This document shows, one piece after another, positions 28,410 to 36,388 of a stretch of 64,000 bases of DNA. Under the pieces are notes generated by a model. The model had not been told where the DNA came from. It made no database searches and saw only the letters and a list, made by a program, of their open reading frames with translations. This DNA is from Aeromonas sanarellii (GTDB taxonomy: Bacteria > Pseudomonadota > Gammaproteobacteria > Enterobacterales > Aeromonadaceae), in assembly GCF_000820085.1 (NCBI RefSeq), contig NZ_CDBN01000035.1:1-64000 (forward strand), in the 5' to 3' direction. The translations under genes were made by a program, and so were the position numbers. Position 1 is the stretch's first letter. Each line of letters begins with the position of its first letter.

Positions 28410-28481
28410 AAATGTGTCATGAAAAATTAATGCGCTTCAGTATCTTGTGTCACAACCCCTGAATAGCATGGAATTTTTTGT

Positions 28482-28545
28482 TTGACCCTGCCTCCCCCCT
28501 GGGGTAAAGATGAAGGCGACCGGTGAAAAACTGGTCGCTTTTTTT
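28482..28545 (+). promoter_or_regulatory. Predicted rmf promoter with 5' hairpin leader
   Basis: TTGACC at 28482-28487 and TAAAGA at 28505-28510 are 17 bp apart. Immediately after the predicted start site there is a hairpin GCGACCGG / CTGGTCGC (28516-28538) followed by seven T, ending 21 bp before the rmf ATG. It looks like a terminator for the DUF3466 gene, yet there is no room for another promoter between it and rmf, so rmf mRNA probably carries it at its 5' end or reads through it. Confidence 0.5.
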
Positions 28546-28566
28546 GTTCCACGAAGAGGGTCGTAG

Positions 28567-28746
28567 ATGATGAAGAGACAGAAACGGGACCGTCTGGAGA
28601 GAGCTCGCGCTCGTGGTTATCAGGCTGGCGTAGTCGGCAAACAGAAAGAAGCGTGTCCGTATCAATGCCTGGATGCCAGAGGGCACTGGCTTGGTGGTTG
28701 GCGCGACGCCATGGAAGGGCGAGGCTCAGGCCTCTTCATGAAGTAA
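28567..28746 (+). CDS. rmf: Rmf, ribosome modulation factor
   Basis: A 59-residue basic protein (58 if the second ATG at 28570 is used) that binds 30S subunits and dimerises ribosomes into inactive 100S particles in stationary phase. It reads MMKRQKRDRLERARARGYQA and has the family core CPYQCLDARGHWLGGWRDAM. The C-terminal extension GRGSGLFMK differs from E. coli. It sits between uup/DUF3466 and fabA; in E. coli rmf also lies just before fabA. A run of purines (AGAGGG) precedes the start. Confidence 0.95.
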   Translation: MMKRQKRDRLERARARGYQAGVVGKQKEACPYQCLDARGHWLGGWRDAMEGRGSGLFMK

Positions 28747-28775
28747 CCGATACTTCATCACTCATTTCAAATAGG

Positions 28776-28798
28776 AAAGGGGCCTTGGCGGCCCCTTT
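28776..28798. terminator. Hairpin between convergent rmf and fabA
   Basis: A perfect 9-bp stem AAAGGGGCC / GGCCCCTTT with a 5-nt loop lies between the two convergent genes. It can serve both strands, although the T runs are short. Confidence 0.75.
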
Positions 28799-28833
28799 AC
28801 GTTATCCCTCTGGCACTGAACCAGAGCGGAAGA

Positions 28834-29394
28834 TCAGAATGCGGTGGTGTCTTTGAACAGACCCACTTTCAGGTCGGTCGCGCTGTAGATGGGACGACCG
28901 TCCACTTCCACCACGCCGTCGGCAATGCCCATGACCAGCTTGCGATTGATGACGCGCTTGAAGGTGATCTTGTAGGTGACCTTCTTGGCGGTCGGCAGGA
29001 TCTGACCGGTGAACTTGACTTCACCGACACCCAGCGCACGGCCTTTGCCAGGGCCGCCTTTCCAGCCCAGGAAGAAGCCGACCAGTTGCCACATTGCATC
29101 CAGCCCCAGGCAGCCCGGCATGACGGGATCACCGGGGAAGTGGCAATCGAAGAACCAGAGGTCCGGGGTGATGTCGAGCTCGGCCAGGATTTCGCCCTTG
29201 CCATGCTCGCCGCCGTGGTCATTGATCTTGACGATGCGATCCATCATCAGCATGTTGGGGGCGGGCAGCTGGCTGTTACCCTCACCAAATAATTCGCCAC
29301 GGCTGCAGGCAAGCAGCTCTTCACGGGTAAAGGACTCTTTGCCTTGTTCGCACAGGGAGAGGCGGGGATTAGTGGTGTCGTTGTCTAGGGTCAC
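28834..29394 (-). CDS. fabA: FabA, 3-hydroxydecanoyl-ACP dehydratase/isomerase
   Basis: A 186-residue cytosolic hot-dog enzyme that introduces the double bond at the ten-carbon stage of unsaturated fatty acid synthesis. The catalytic His85 lies in [11 protein letters not shown] and Asp99 in [12 protein letters not shown]. The core from [18 protein letters not shown] matches E. coli FabA, and about 14 residues are added at the N-terminus. The start is GTG at 29392-29394 with AAGGAT eight bases upstream; no closer ATG fits. A FabR-type palindrome lies upstream at 29434. Confidence 0.96.
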   Translation of the reverse strand: MTLDNDTTNPRLSLCEQGKESFTREELLACSRGELFGEGNSQLPAPNMLMMDRIVKINDHGGEHGKGEILAELDITPDLWFFDCHFPGDPVMPGCLGLDAMWQLVGFFLGWKGGPGKGRALGVGEVKFTGQILPTAKKVTYKITFKRVINRKLVMGIADGVVEVDGRPIYSATDLKVGLFKDTTAF

Positions 29395-29433
29395 GCTGTT
29401 TATCCTTCATATGGGTCAAAGCCGGGCCAATTT

Positions 29434-29451
29434 AGCGTACAGTTGTTCGCC
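29434..29451 (-). promoter_or_regulatory. FabR-like operator upstream of fabA
   Basis: On the minus strand this reads GGCGAACAACTGTACGCT, an imperfect palindrome close to the FabR operator known from E. coli fabA and fabB (AGCG-ACA-N2-TGT-CGCT pattern). It lies about 40 bp before the fabA start, in the 78-bp lonH-fabA gap. FabR would repress unsaturated fatty acid synthesis; a FabR gene is not in the window. Confidence 0.65.
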
Positions 29452-29472
29452 AAACAACTCCGATCACTTCAT

Positions 29473-31449
29473 TCAATGGCCGAATAGCCGGTCGAGCAGG
29501 CGCCGCAGCAGGCCGCTCTTGGCGGTCGTGCCATTGAGCTCGTCCAGCCGCTCCTGAATGCGGCCAAACAGGGTATCCGGCATGTCGGGTTCACCCGCGA
29601 CGCAACCGGTCAGCAGTTCGATGGCCTCTTCCACGTGATCCACCGGATGGATATGGAACTGGCCAGCCTCGACGGCGGCGATCACCTCGTCGGAGAGATT
29701 GAGCTGCTGGGCGTTGGTGCCGGGCAGCAAGATACCTTGCTTGCCGGTGAGACCGTGGATCTTGCACACCCGGAAGAAGCCTTCGATCTTCTCGTTCACG
29801 CCGCCCACCGCCTGCACGTTGCCAAACTGATCGACCGCACCGGTGACGGCGAAGTGCTGGTAAATGGGCTGGCGGGCGAGGGCGGAGAGCAGGGCGCACA
29901 GACCGGTCAGGGAGGCGCTGTCGCCATCGATCTCGTGGTAGGACTGCTCGAACACCAGGTTGGCCGAGAGGGGGGAGGGGTTCTCGGCACCGAACTTGTT
30001 GGAGAGGTAGCCGTGGATGATCATCATCGCCTTGGCATGGATGTGTCCGGCGAGTTCCGCCTTGCGCTCGATGTCCGCCACGTCCCCGTCCCCCAGGTGA
30101 ACGGTGGCGGTCAGGCGCACCGGCTCGCCGAAGTCGTAGGGGTGACCCGCGACCTGGATGACGGAGAGGCCGTTGATCTGGCCGACCTCCTCACCGTCGG
30201 TCTGCAGCAGGATCTGGCCGTCGATGACCCCCTGATCCGACTGTTCCACCAGGTAGTTGAGGCGGTAATCCTGCTCCTCCAGGGCGAGCATGATGTGCTC
30301 ATCGGTCACGCTGCCTGCTTCCAGCTCGCGGGCCAGGCTGTCGGCCATGCGCATGATGGCGCCGAGCTGTACCTCTTCGATGGAGAGCCACTCCTGATGA
30401 TCGCACAGGCGGCTGGCGTGGCGACAGAGGGCGAGAAGGGCGCTTGGGGTGAAATCCAGCAACTCCCAGCGCTCGCGCAGCCAGGCCAGATATTGCAGAA
30501 ATTCGGGCAAGTCCTCTTCGATATTGACCTCGGAAACCAGGTCGGCGCGCAGGAAGATGCGTTCCGCCATGTCTCGGTCCAGCATCTGGAACTCGGCCAC
30601 CTCCAGTCGATCGCCCACCAGGATCAGCTTGAACCGGATCGGTGTCGCCTCCGGGGTGAAGAAAGGCGTCAGCGTCTTGCCTTCCTGATAGGCATTCCAG
30701 TCCAGCTCGCCTTTTTGCATGGCGTTCTTGAGCTTGAACCAGAGGTGGGGCTGATCCAGCAACTCGTCGAGTTGCAGGATGAGGTAGCCGCCGTTGGCTT
30801 CCCGCAGCAACCCCGGCTCCAGCAAATGCTGGTTGGCATAGACCGAGCCTTGTTCCGTCTGGTAGTTGATGGAGCCGAACAGGGTGTCCCAGTTCAAGTC
30901 GCGACCATAGATGACGGGGGCCTGCTGGTCTTCATGATGAATGAGCAGGTTGATGAGCACGGGGTGCTGGAACTCGAGCCCCTGGGCCACATGGGCGGCA
31001 AGATCGGAGAGAAAGTCCACGATCTTGGGGTCGTTGTTCTGCTTGCGGATGATCCGGGTGACGAGGCGCTCGGCATCCAGGTGATGGCTCATCAGCTTGA
31101 GCAATTCACCGACCATCTCGCAGAACTCGAAACCGGAGCCCGGTTGCAGCCTGAGCCAGATGGGCTTGAACGGGTTGTTCAGGTTCTCGGTGTAACAAAG
31201 ATCGAACAGATCGCCATCCTTGCCATTGGAGGTGGCGATCAGGGTCTGGCAGACATTCTCATAATCCGCACCGGGGAAGCCGTTGAGGATCATGACCGGG
31301 CAGTCACCGTCAAAACTGGCCAACCGCTTGATGCCCGAAATGGCTCTGGGCTGCAGGGCGGCAAAAGGGATGGGGTCGAGTTCGCTGAGCGCGGGAAACT
31401 GCTCAATCGTGAAAGCGGGTTTTAGTTGTTCTGATGTTAATTCAGCCAC
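29473..31449 (-). CDS. lonH: LonH (YcbZ), Lon-like protease
   Basis: A 658-residue Lon-family protein. The C-terminal domain has the Ser-Lys dyad of Lon: Ser in YHEIDGDSASLTGLCALL and Lys in VGGVNEKIEGFFRVCK. The N-terminal AAA-like part has only a degenerate P-loop (ILNGFPGADYENV), as usual for this subfamily, so ATP-driven unfolding is doubtful. It ends 78 bp before fabA, the same order as fabA-ycbZ in E. coli. It begins MAELTSEQLKPAFTI. The next feature upstream is the dif site. Confidence 0.93.
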   Translation of the reverse strand: MAELTSEQLKPAFTIEQFPALSELDPIPFAALQPRAISGIKRLASFDGDCPVMILNGFPGADYENVCQTLIATSNGKDGDLFDLCYTENLNNPFKPIWLRLQPGSGFEFCEMVGELLKLMSHHLDAERLVTRIIRKQNNDPKIVDFLSDLAAHVAQGLEFQHPVLINLLIHHEDQQAPVIYGRDLNWDTLFGSINYQTEQGSVYANQHLLEPGLLREANGGYLILQLDELLDQPHLWFKLKNAMQKGELDWNAYQEGKTLTPFFTPEATPIRFKLILVGDRLEVAEFQMLDRDMAERIFLRADLVSEVNIEEDLPEFLQYLAWLRERWELLDFTPSALLALCRHASRLCDHQEWLSIEEVQLGAIMRMADSLARELEAGSVTDEHIMLALEEQDYRLNYLVEQSDQGVIDGQILLQTDGEEVGQINGLSVIQVAGHPYDFGEPVRLTATVHLGDGDVADIERKAELAGHIHAKAMMIIHGYLSNKFGAENPSPLSANLVFEQSYHEIDGDSASLTGLCALLSALARQPIYQHFAVTGAVDQFGNVQAVGGVNEKIEGFFRVCKIHGLTGKQGILLPGTNAQQLNLSDEVIAAVEAGQFHIHPVDHVEEAIELLTGCVAGEPDMPDTLFGRIQERLDELNGTTAKSGLLRRLLDRLFGH

Positions 31450-31487
31450 TTAAGACATCCGGTCGGGAATAGGATCAATTGTCAGCA

Positions 31488-31892
31488 TTATACACAGTTC
31501 AATTGAGGGGAACAGGAAACAAGCATCATCGATTTAACATAATATACATTATGCGCGGTTAGGTTAGGCCCGTTCAGGGGTGCCAGAAACACAGCAACCG
31601 CAAGGGCTACCGCCGTGCCTGCACCTTTCGAGTACTTCGCCAGGATCTCGTACCACGCCTTTTTCAGCTCGGGATCCGTGGCCCTGACTGCCGCCAGACT
31701 TATCAGCACTTCGCTGACGTCCAGGCCGATTTCCTGGGCAATCTTTTTTGCAGTGGCATCAGTGAGTTGCATCTTTCCAGTGGTCAGGCTGGAGATGTGC
31801 GACTTGGTAAAACCAAGCTCGGCAGCTACTTGCTGGTATTGGCTGAAATTTTTGGCCCTCATGTAGGCTTGAATCAGCGCTTTAGAGTCCAT
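31488..31892 (-). CDS. Phage repressor-like HTH protein with C-terminus encoded by dif
   Basis: A 134-residue protein with an N-terminal Cro/CI-type helix-turn-helix (FSQYQQVAAELGFTKSHISS and the following TTGKMQLTD) and a hydrophobic segment near the end (AGTAVALAVAVFLAPL). It occupies the place of the repressor in Vibrio-type filamentous phages, divergent from the early genes. ATG 31892 has GGAGACAG upstream. The residues LTAHNVYYVKS are encoded by the dif site at 31532-31559, and everything after that is chromosomal DNA. In the excised circle the frame would instead end NARFC after LTAH, so integration lengthens the protein. Confidence 0.85.
   Translation of the reverse strand: MDSKALIQAYMRAKNFSQYQQVAAELGFTKSHISSLTTGKMQLTDATAKKIAQEIGLDVSEVLISLAAVRATDPELKKAWYEILAKYSKGAGTAVALAVAVFLAPLNGPNLTAHNVYYVKSMMLVSCSPQLNCV
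31532..31559 (-). other. dif: dif site / left phage attachment site (attL)
   Basis: A 28-bp XerC/XerD site: XerD-side arm ATTTAACATAA (31532-31542), 6-nt centre (31543-31548), XerC-side arm TTATGCGCGGT (31549-31559), written on the plus strand. Its complement equals E. coli dif except for positions at the XerC end. This is the chromosome-dimer resolution site and the junction of the integrated filamentous phage. The adjoining 15-mer CATTATGCGCGGTTA recurs at the right end (39658). Confidence 0.92.
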
Positions 31893-32018
31893 GTTTCTGT
31901 CTCCTGAGTGGTTAGACAATCGGCCCATCATACTCACTTTTCGTCCAAATGCCTCGGTTGTCATTGCGCTAATTAACTGATCTAATCCAGGTCATTTCAT
32001 TAACTTGCTGACTGACCC

Positions 32019-32270
32019 ATGACCCACTCTAGCCCACAAAACGAAGATCTGCCCGCGCTCATCGAGCGCAAGGTCTACTGGCAGCCAGAGCCGACAGGCG
32101 ATTACTCCGCCTGCATCGCGGGTCAGGTGGAGATGTTCCGCGACCTGCACGAGCTGCGGGTCTATCTGTCGATGACGTACCCCGACACCGTATTCGAGCT
32201 GGTCGAGGTCACAGAAGAGACCTGGCAAGGCTTCTATGACCAGGGAGTGTTTTTCGATGACTGGTCATAA
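32019..32270 (+). CDS. Small early phage protein of unknown function
   Basis: An 83-residue acidic cytosolic protein, beginning MTHSSPQNEDLPALIERKVY, with no motif I recognise. It is the first gene of the plus-strand phage operon, 126 bp from the divergent repressor start and 30 bp before rep. The position is that of small replication-accessory or antirepressor genes in other inoviruses, but function cannot be read from the sequence. The ribosome binding site is poor. Confidence 0.65.
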   Translation: MTHSSPQNEDLPALIERKVYWQPEPTGDYSACIAGQVEMFRDLHELRVYLSMTYPDTVFELVEVTEETWQGFYDQGVFFDDWS

Positions 32271-32300
32271 CGCCGTGATGCTGATTGACGGGGGTCGCTC

Positions 32301-33806
32301 ATGATCACCTCTACCTCTGGCGTGCTTCGTGATGCCATGACCATGCCCAGCGACGTGATGCCGATAAATAGGGTTATCGGCGCCAACACCCTGATCGACT
32401 ATCTGTCCTTTACCTGGGCACCGGATGAACTGCGCCGGATGACCGACTTGGCCAAGCAAGGCGCACTGCTCAAAGCCATCCCGCGCTTCGACACGGCCAA
32501 CAAGGCGCTCCAGGCGGCGTTTGCTGCCCCTGCGGTGGAAGGTCTGCGCTACCTGTGGAAACGTCCGGTGGGCTTCGCTCCCCTCGCCCGTTTTGACAAG
32601 GTGACGGAACGGCTGTGTGAAAAGGCCGCCCCCAAACCCTTGGCCGTCAAAGCCCCCTCCCCTGTGCTCACGCCGTCCATGACCGAAATGATGGAGCAGG
32701 CCCTGCACTCTGGGTACAAGTCCCGGGCTGACATGCGCCAGGAGCTCAAGGCCGTCTGCTCTGCCCTGCTCCAGTTCTCCGAGTTCGAGGTTGTCCAGGG
32801 TGCCAAGTATTGGGAAGCCTATAACGACTTGATCGACTGCTACGGCGTTCAGTTCCTGGATGCCCTCTGCTGCAACGAGATCGAGCTGTGGCTTGAAGAG
32901 CTGAATCAGCGTATCGGGGTGCCCATCCCCGAGCCGCGCTTTACCATGCGCCCTCGCCGCTCCGGTCTGCATGGCTACGCCAATTCCGCCGACCTGCTGT
33001 GTGATGGCCTCCCCTGCGGCCTCATTGGTTGGGGTGCGGCAAACCATGGCTGTATGGTGAGTTTTTCCGGCGTGGGTTGTGCCGCCCTGGATTTCCAGGC
33101 TTTGCATGCTGTTATCTCTCACATTCCTGGCGTGCGCATCACGCGGGTGGATCTCGCCCTGGATGACTACAGCGGCGAACACATCACCTACCAGGGTGCC
33201 ATTGCCGGCGCCGAGGCTGGCGAGTTCCATCCCCAGCGGGGCCGCGCCCCGTCCTGGATGAAGATTGAATCCGGCGAGTTCGTGATCTCCGAGGTGTCCA
33301 AGGGCATCGCCAAGCGCTTTGGCATGGTGCCGACCAAGGGCTGTTCGTTCTACGTGGGCAGCCGCATCAACGGTAAATGCGCTCGGGTATACGAAAAGGG
33401 CAAACAGATGCAGTCGGCAGAGTATCCGAACTGGGTACGCGCCGAAGGCGAGTTGCACAACAAGGACCGGATTATTCCGCTGGACGTCCTGATAAACCCT
33501 GACCCCTATTTTGCGGGCATGTATCCGCAATTTGAAAAGTGGCTGACGGCGATACAGCAAGCGGAAATAAAACCCGTGCGTCTGACCACCTTTAAAAACA
33601 AGTTCAAAACGTCCAGGGACAACGCCGTATTTAATATGTCCAGGATGGCGGGTCGCCTTGTTAATTGGTTAGCAAACATCGAGGGGCTATCCCCTGAGAA
33701 GATTGTTAACCAATTAACTGCGCACCTGGAAGAAAGTGATATTCCGGCGCGATTAAGAATGCCGCTCCCTCCTGACCTGGATGAGCTGCCCCTATTTTCG
33801 ACCTAA
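32301..33806 (+). CDS. Phage replication initiation protein (RstA / Rep_trans type)
   Basis: A 501-residue protein of the RstA-like replication initiation family, which nicks the double-stranded replicative form to start rolling-circle replication. Recognisable parts are the N-terminal IDYLSFTW strand, GVRITRVDLALDDYSGEHIT in the middle, and SFYVGSRINGKCARVYEKGK followed by WVRAEGELHNKDRIIPLDVL in the catalytic half. The start at 32301 follows a GGGGGT stretch; an in-frame ATG at 32350s (MPINRVIGANTLIDYL) would also leave the domain complete. A palindrome almost identical to the one before the recombinase at 39795 is embedded in its first 80 bp. Confidence 0.88.
   Translation: MITSTSGVLRDAMTMPSDVMPINRVIGANTLIDYLSFTWAPDELRRMTDLAKQGALLKAIPRFDTANKALQAAFAAPAVEGLRYLWKRPVGFAPLARFDKVTERLCEKAAPKPLAVKAPSPVLTPSMTEMMEQALHSGYKSRADMRQELKAVCSALLQFSEFEVVQGAKYWEAYNDLIDCYGVQFLDALCCNEIELWLEELNQRIGVPIPEPRFTMRPRRSGLHGYANSADLLCDGLPCGLIGWGAANHGCMVSFSGVGCAALDFQALHAVISHIPGVRITRVDLALDDYSGEHITYQGAIAGAEAGEFHPQRGRAPSWMKIESGEFVISEVSKGIAKRFGMVPTKGCSFYVGSRINGKCARVYEKGKQMQSAEYPNWVRAEGELHNKDRIIPLDVLINPDPYFAGMYPQFEKWLTAIQQAEIKPVRLTTFKNKFKTSRDNAVFNMSRMAGRLVNWLANIEGLSPEKIVNQLTAHLEESDIPARLRMPLPPDLDELPLFST
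32360..32381. repeat. CGATAA-N6-TTATCG palindrome inside phage rep
   Basis: Arms GCCGATAA (32360-32367) and TTATCGGC (32374-32381) are separated by six bases, ATAGGG. From 32356 to 32381 the sequence matches 41122-41147, upstream of the recombinase, at all but one position. It is coding here (MPINRVIG). Confidence 0.85.
33111..33122 (+). repeat. 12-mer GTTATCTCTCAC, copy A (in rep)
   Basis: First of four exact copies in the window. Here it is coding DNA (LHAVISHIPG). It shares two further bases (CT) on its left with copy B. Confidence 0.8.
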
Positions 33807-33833
33807 CCAAGGTTCTTCAACGAGGTAATAACA

Positions 33834-34154
33834 ATGTCTATTCTGTCCGGTGTTCTGGTCACTCGCGTGACCCATGGCTATGGTGTTTCCCGCAAATCTG
33901 GCGCTCCGGTGCCTTATGACTTTGCCCAGGTGGAATACCTGGCACTGGCAAATAACGTCAACAAGCCGGAGTGCAATATCACCTCCTGGGGTTATGAGGT
34001 TCGCCAATTGGCCCTGCGTAATGACGCCGCCACCATCAAAGAGCTGGTCGATTGCCCTAAATTGGTGGCCGTGGATCTTGTCCTGGAAGCCGATCCCCAG
34101 AATCCGACCCGTAACGTGGTCGTCGGTTTCCAGCCCACCAAAAAGCCGCTGTAA
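33834..34154 (+). CDS. Putative phage ssDNA-binding protein
   Basis: A 106-residue protein directly after rep, in the position of gene V / RstB in filamentous phages. It begins MSILSGVLVTRVTHGYGVSR and is made of short alternating strands (QVEYLALAN, LVAVDLVLEAD, NVVVGFQPTK), which fits a small OB-fold single-strand-binding protein. Identification is mainly by position and size; sequence alone is not decisive. It has a good ribosome binding site (GAGGTAATAACA before the ATG). Confidence 0.65.
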   Translation: MSILSGVLVTRVTHGYGVSRKSGAPVPYDFAQVEYLALANNVNKPECNITSWGYEVRQLALRNDAATIKELVDCPKLVAVDLVLEADPQNPTRNVVVGFQPTKKPL

Positions 34155-34214
34155 TCGGCGCGCAACGAGGAGGAGGAGCGAGGGCGCGCAGCGACCGACG
34201 ACGAGGGCGCAATC

Positions 34215-34448
34215 ATGCTTTGTCTCGATATTACCTCTGAGGGATATACCCGCCTTGCAGAGGGGGATTCATGTCAATACGTGCTCCTGACTTTCCAGGA
34301 GCACACCAAACTCACCGATATATCCAACTGGTTTCAGTTCGATATAGCGGTTGTAGGAATAGCCTTTAGCTCTGGCATCGTTATATGGGCTTTGGGTTTA
34401 AAAGTGGGCGCAATTGCCCGATTAATCGTAGGTGCAAAAAGAGGATAA
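34215..34448 (+). CDS. Small phage membrane protein (minor coat candidate)
   Basis: A 77-residue protein with a soluble N-terminal half (MLCLDITSEGYTRLAEGDSC) and one membrane helix (FDIAVVGIAFSSGIVIWALG) followed by a short basic end. It lies immediately upstream of the major coat gene, where small minor coat proteins (pVII/pIX-like) occur in inoviruses. There is no cleavable signal peptide. The 60 bp before it are unusually purine- and GC-rich (GAGGAGGAGGAGCG-type runs) and may contain its ribosome binding site further upstream. Confidence 0.65.
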   Translation: MLCLDITSEGYTRLAEGDSCQYVLLTFQEHTKLTDISNWFQFDIAVVGIAFSSGIVIWALGLKVGAIARLIVGAKRG

Positions 34449-34454
34449 ACGAGT

Positions 34455-34667
34455 ATGCAAAATTATATCCGTAATGGTTCCATCGCTCTGGTGGGTTCCC
34501 TGGTCGCCATGGGGGCGAATGCTGAAGGTGGTGGTGCTGCTGCCGCTGCGGGGGCGGCTCTGGATCAGGCGCAAACTGACGTGAACATGACGTCGCCGAA
34601 GGTGATGATGGTCGTGGCTTCGGTCGTCGCCGTCACCATCCTGATCGGCCTGATGCGCAAAGCCTAA
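34455..34667 (+). CDS. Major coat protein (pVIII-like) precursor
   Basis: A 70-residue precursor with a signal peptide ending MGANA (cleavage predicted after residue 23), a small Gly/Ala-rich mature N-terminus, a single hydrophobic helix (VMMVVASVVAVTILIGLM) and a basic end RKA. The mature 47-residue helix is the standard filamentous-phage capsid subunit, inserted in the inner membrane before assembly. It starts 6 bp after the previous gene. A terminator at 34745 follows, as between genes VIII and III of Ff phages. Confidence 0.9.
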   Translation: MQNYIRNGSIALVGSLVAMGANAEGGGAAAAAGAALDQAQTDVNMTSPKVMMVVASVVAVTILIGLMRKA

Positions 34668-34744
34668 GCATGTCTTTGCTTATCGGGACGCTGTGGTTCC
34701 TGTTCTTTGTGGAAGGCTACAGATCATCGTTTTCGATATGACAC

Positions 34745-34767
34745 AAGGCGGCCTCGGTCGCCTTTTT
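34745..34767 (+). terminator. Terminator after the major coat gene
   Basis: A 6-bp stem AAGGCG / CGCCTT with a short loop is followed by TTTT, between the coat gene and the attachment-protein gene. This would give the large excess of coat mRNA known from other inoviruses. Confidence 0.75.
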
Positions 34768-34780
34768 TATTGGGGGTCGT

Positions 34781-36067
34781 GTGAGGGTCCTTTATTTTCT
34801 GTTCCTGGTGCCGCTGGGGGCCTTTGCGAGCTGTCCGGCTGGGCTCCATTTGCAAAATGTGCCGATAGGCACTGCAATGCCTTATTGCGTTAAATGGGAA
34901 TCTTCTACCCTGGGCGGGTGTCAGGTTGAATGCCCTGGCGTCTGTGTTGAAACACCTGCCACGGGTACTATGGGGCCTATAGAGTCTAATGGAGTGGAGT
35001 GTACTGTTGGCAATGGTGGTGAAGGTGGTGGAGATACTGGGGGCAGTCCTGGTGGGGATGGTAGCCTTCCTGGTGATACCGATTATATTGATGGTTGGCA
35101 GTATTTTAATCATTACGGTTATGAGAAAGTCGGTTATACCCTTTCAAAGATTAACACCAATTTAGGTAAGCAGTTGACGGGCGTTAATTCACGGCTTTCT
35201 GATTTAAAGGAGTATTCTAATCAGATTGCTGGTAATGCATTTAAAACTCAATACGAGTTGTCTGGTGTTAACGATAAGCTTAATGAGGCGCTGCCTTATA
35301 TAAAGGAAATCCCAGGTCGTATAGAAGGGACCAATCTGTATTTGTCTCGCATGGAGGCGGATTTTGATTTGGCTAACGCTCAATTAAAAAAGATTGCTGA
35401 TAATATTGGTTCTCTTGGCGGTGGCGGTGGTTCTGACTTGGGTACGCTTCCTGGTGATGCTGCGGCAATTAAAAGCATGATGCAAACCGCTATGGGGTGG
35501 TGGGGCGGTACTCCTGGGGCGTTAAATTCCATTAGTTATGGTTTGTCGTCTATGTCTACTGATGTTGCCCAATTGAAGGGCATGACTGAGTATTTTGAAA
35601 AGCAGCAGGTGGGTTTTCAGGGACAGATGGCCGGTGATTTGGCGGCTATTAAAGATATGATGAAAAATGGTCAAGGTTCCGATGGCGAGGGTAACGCGGG
35701 CATAGACTATTCAAAAATGCCAGGTGCAGCGGATAATCCATTACACGTGGCCGAATCAAAATATGAATCCACACTGTGCCAGGATGGTGATAATTGCGCG
35801 TTTAACCTGGGAGAAATCAATAAACAGTATGATGACAAGAAAACGGAGTTAAAAGATAAATACAAGGCGATTAAAGATGAAATTGCCGAGATATTTAGAT
35901 TCCAATTCTCCGGTTCGGCTTCGGTGCCCAAGTGTTTTGATATGTATTCATTCGCTGGCAAGTCGTATTCTATTTGTCCTGATGTGGGCGCTTATTGGGA
36001 GCTGTTGGCGGCAGTCATGATGTTTATTTTCTATTTTATCGCCTTAATGATGGTGGCAAAGAGGTAA
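34781..36067 (+). CDS. Phage attachment protein (pIII-like minor coat)
   Basis: A 428-residue protein with signal peptide MRVLYFLFLVPLGAFA, a Cys-containing N-terminal domain, a Gly-rich spacer (GGEGGGDTGGSPGGDG, about 77-92), a long helical middle with many Asn/Lys, and one C-terminal membrane helix (LLAAVMMFIFYFIALMMV). This is the layout of pIII, the virion tip protein that binds a pilus or other receptor. The start codon is GTG, preceded by a GGGGG run. The DNA is visibly more AT-rich than the flanking Rep and Zot genes, so receptor-binding DNA may have been exchanged. Confidence 0.85.
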   Translation: MRVLYFLFLVPLGAFASCPAGLHLQNVPIGTAMPYCVKWESSTLGGCQVECPGVCVETPATGTMGPIESNGVECTVGNGGEGGGDTGGSPGGDGSLPGDTDYIDGWQYFNHYGYEKVGYTLSKINTNLGKQLTGVNSRLSDLKEYSNQIAGNAFKTQYELSGVNDKLNEALPYIKEIPGRIEGTNLYLSRMEADFDLANAQLKKIADNIGSLGGGGGSDLGTLPGDAAAIKSMMQTAMGWWGGTPGALNSISYGLSSMSTDVAQLKGMTEYFEKQQVGFQGQMAGDLAAIKDMMKNGQGSDGEGNAGIDYSKMPGAADNPLHVAESKYESTLCQDGDNCAFNLGEINKQYDDKKTELKDKYKAIKDEIAEIFRFQFSGSASVPKCFDMYSFAGKSYSICPDVGAYWELLAAVMMFIFYFIALMMVAKR

Positions 36068-36070
36068 ATC

Positions 36071-36385
36071 ATGGAGTGGCTAGGTGATTTGTTTAGCGGG
36101 TTATTCAACGATATATATAATCTTGCTGTCCAGGTAACGGCCTGGATAACGGTGAAACTGGCGATTGAATGGGTCGAGTTCAAGCTGTTCATGCTGGCCT
36201 TCTCCTGGGATGTTGCCAGGGAAATCCTGATTAACCTGCAATTCAGCGACTTGATTTCGCAGTCCTTTAATAACTTGCCGGATTCGGTACGGGAGATATT
36301 GCTCTATCTGCACTTTGACAAGGGCCTGTCCATCATCACCCAGGCATTTGTTACCCGTTTCCTGCTTAACATATTCGGGTGGTGA
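36071..36385 (+). CDS. pVI-like minor coat protein (DUF2523 type)
   Basis: A 104-residue very hydrophobic protein (MEWLGDLFSGLFNDIYNLAV and later FVTRFLLNIFGW), with the DUF2523 pattern of inovirus gene VI products: about two or three membrane segments and no signal peptide. pVI caps the virion with pIII. It starts 3 bp after the attachment gene and ends 3 bp before zot, the canonical III-VI-I order, so it is part of the assembly operon. Confidence 0.8.
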   Translation: MEWLGDLFSGLFNDIYNLAVQVTAWITVKLAIEWVEFKLFMLAFSWDVAREILINLQFSDLISQSFNNLPDSVREILLYLHFDKGLSIITQAFVTRFLLNIFGW

Positions 36386-36388
36386 GCC

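Noticed and set aside
31992-32228. A 78-codon minus-strand frame opposite the small early phage gene
   Set aside because: It is antisense to the phage operon and has no ribosome binding site or motif.
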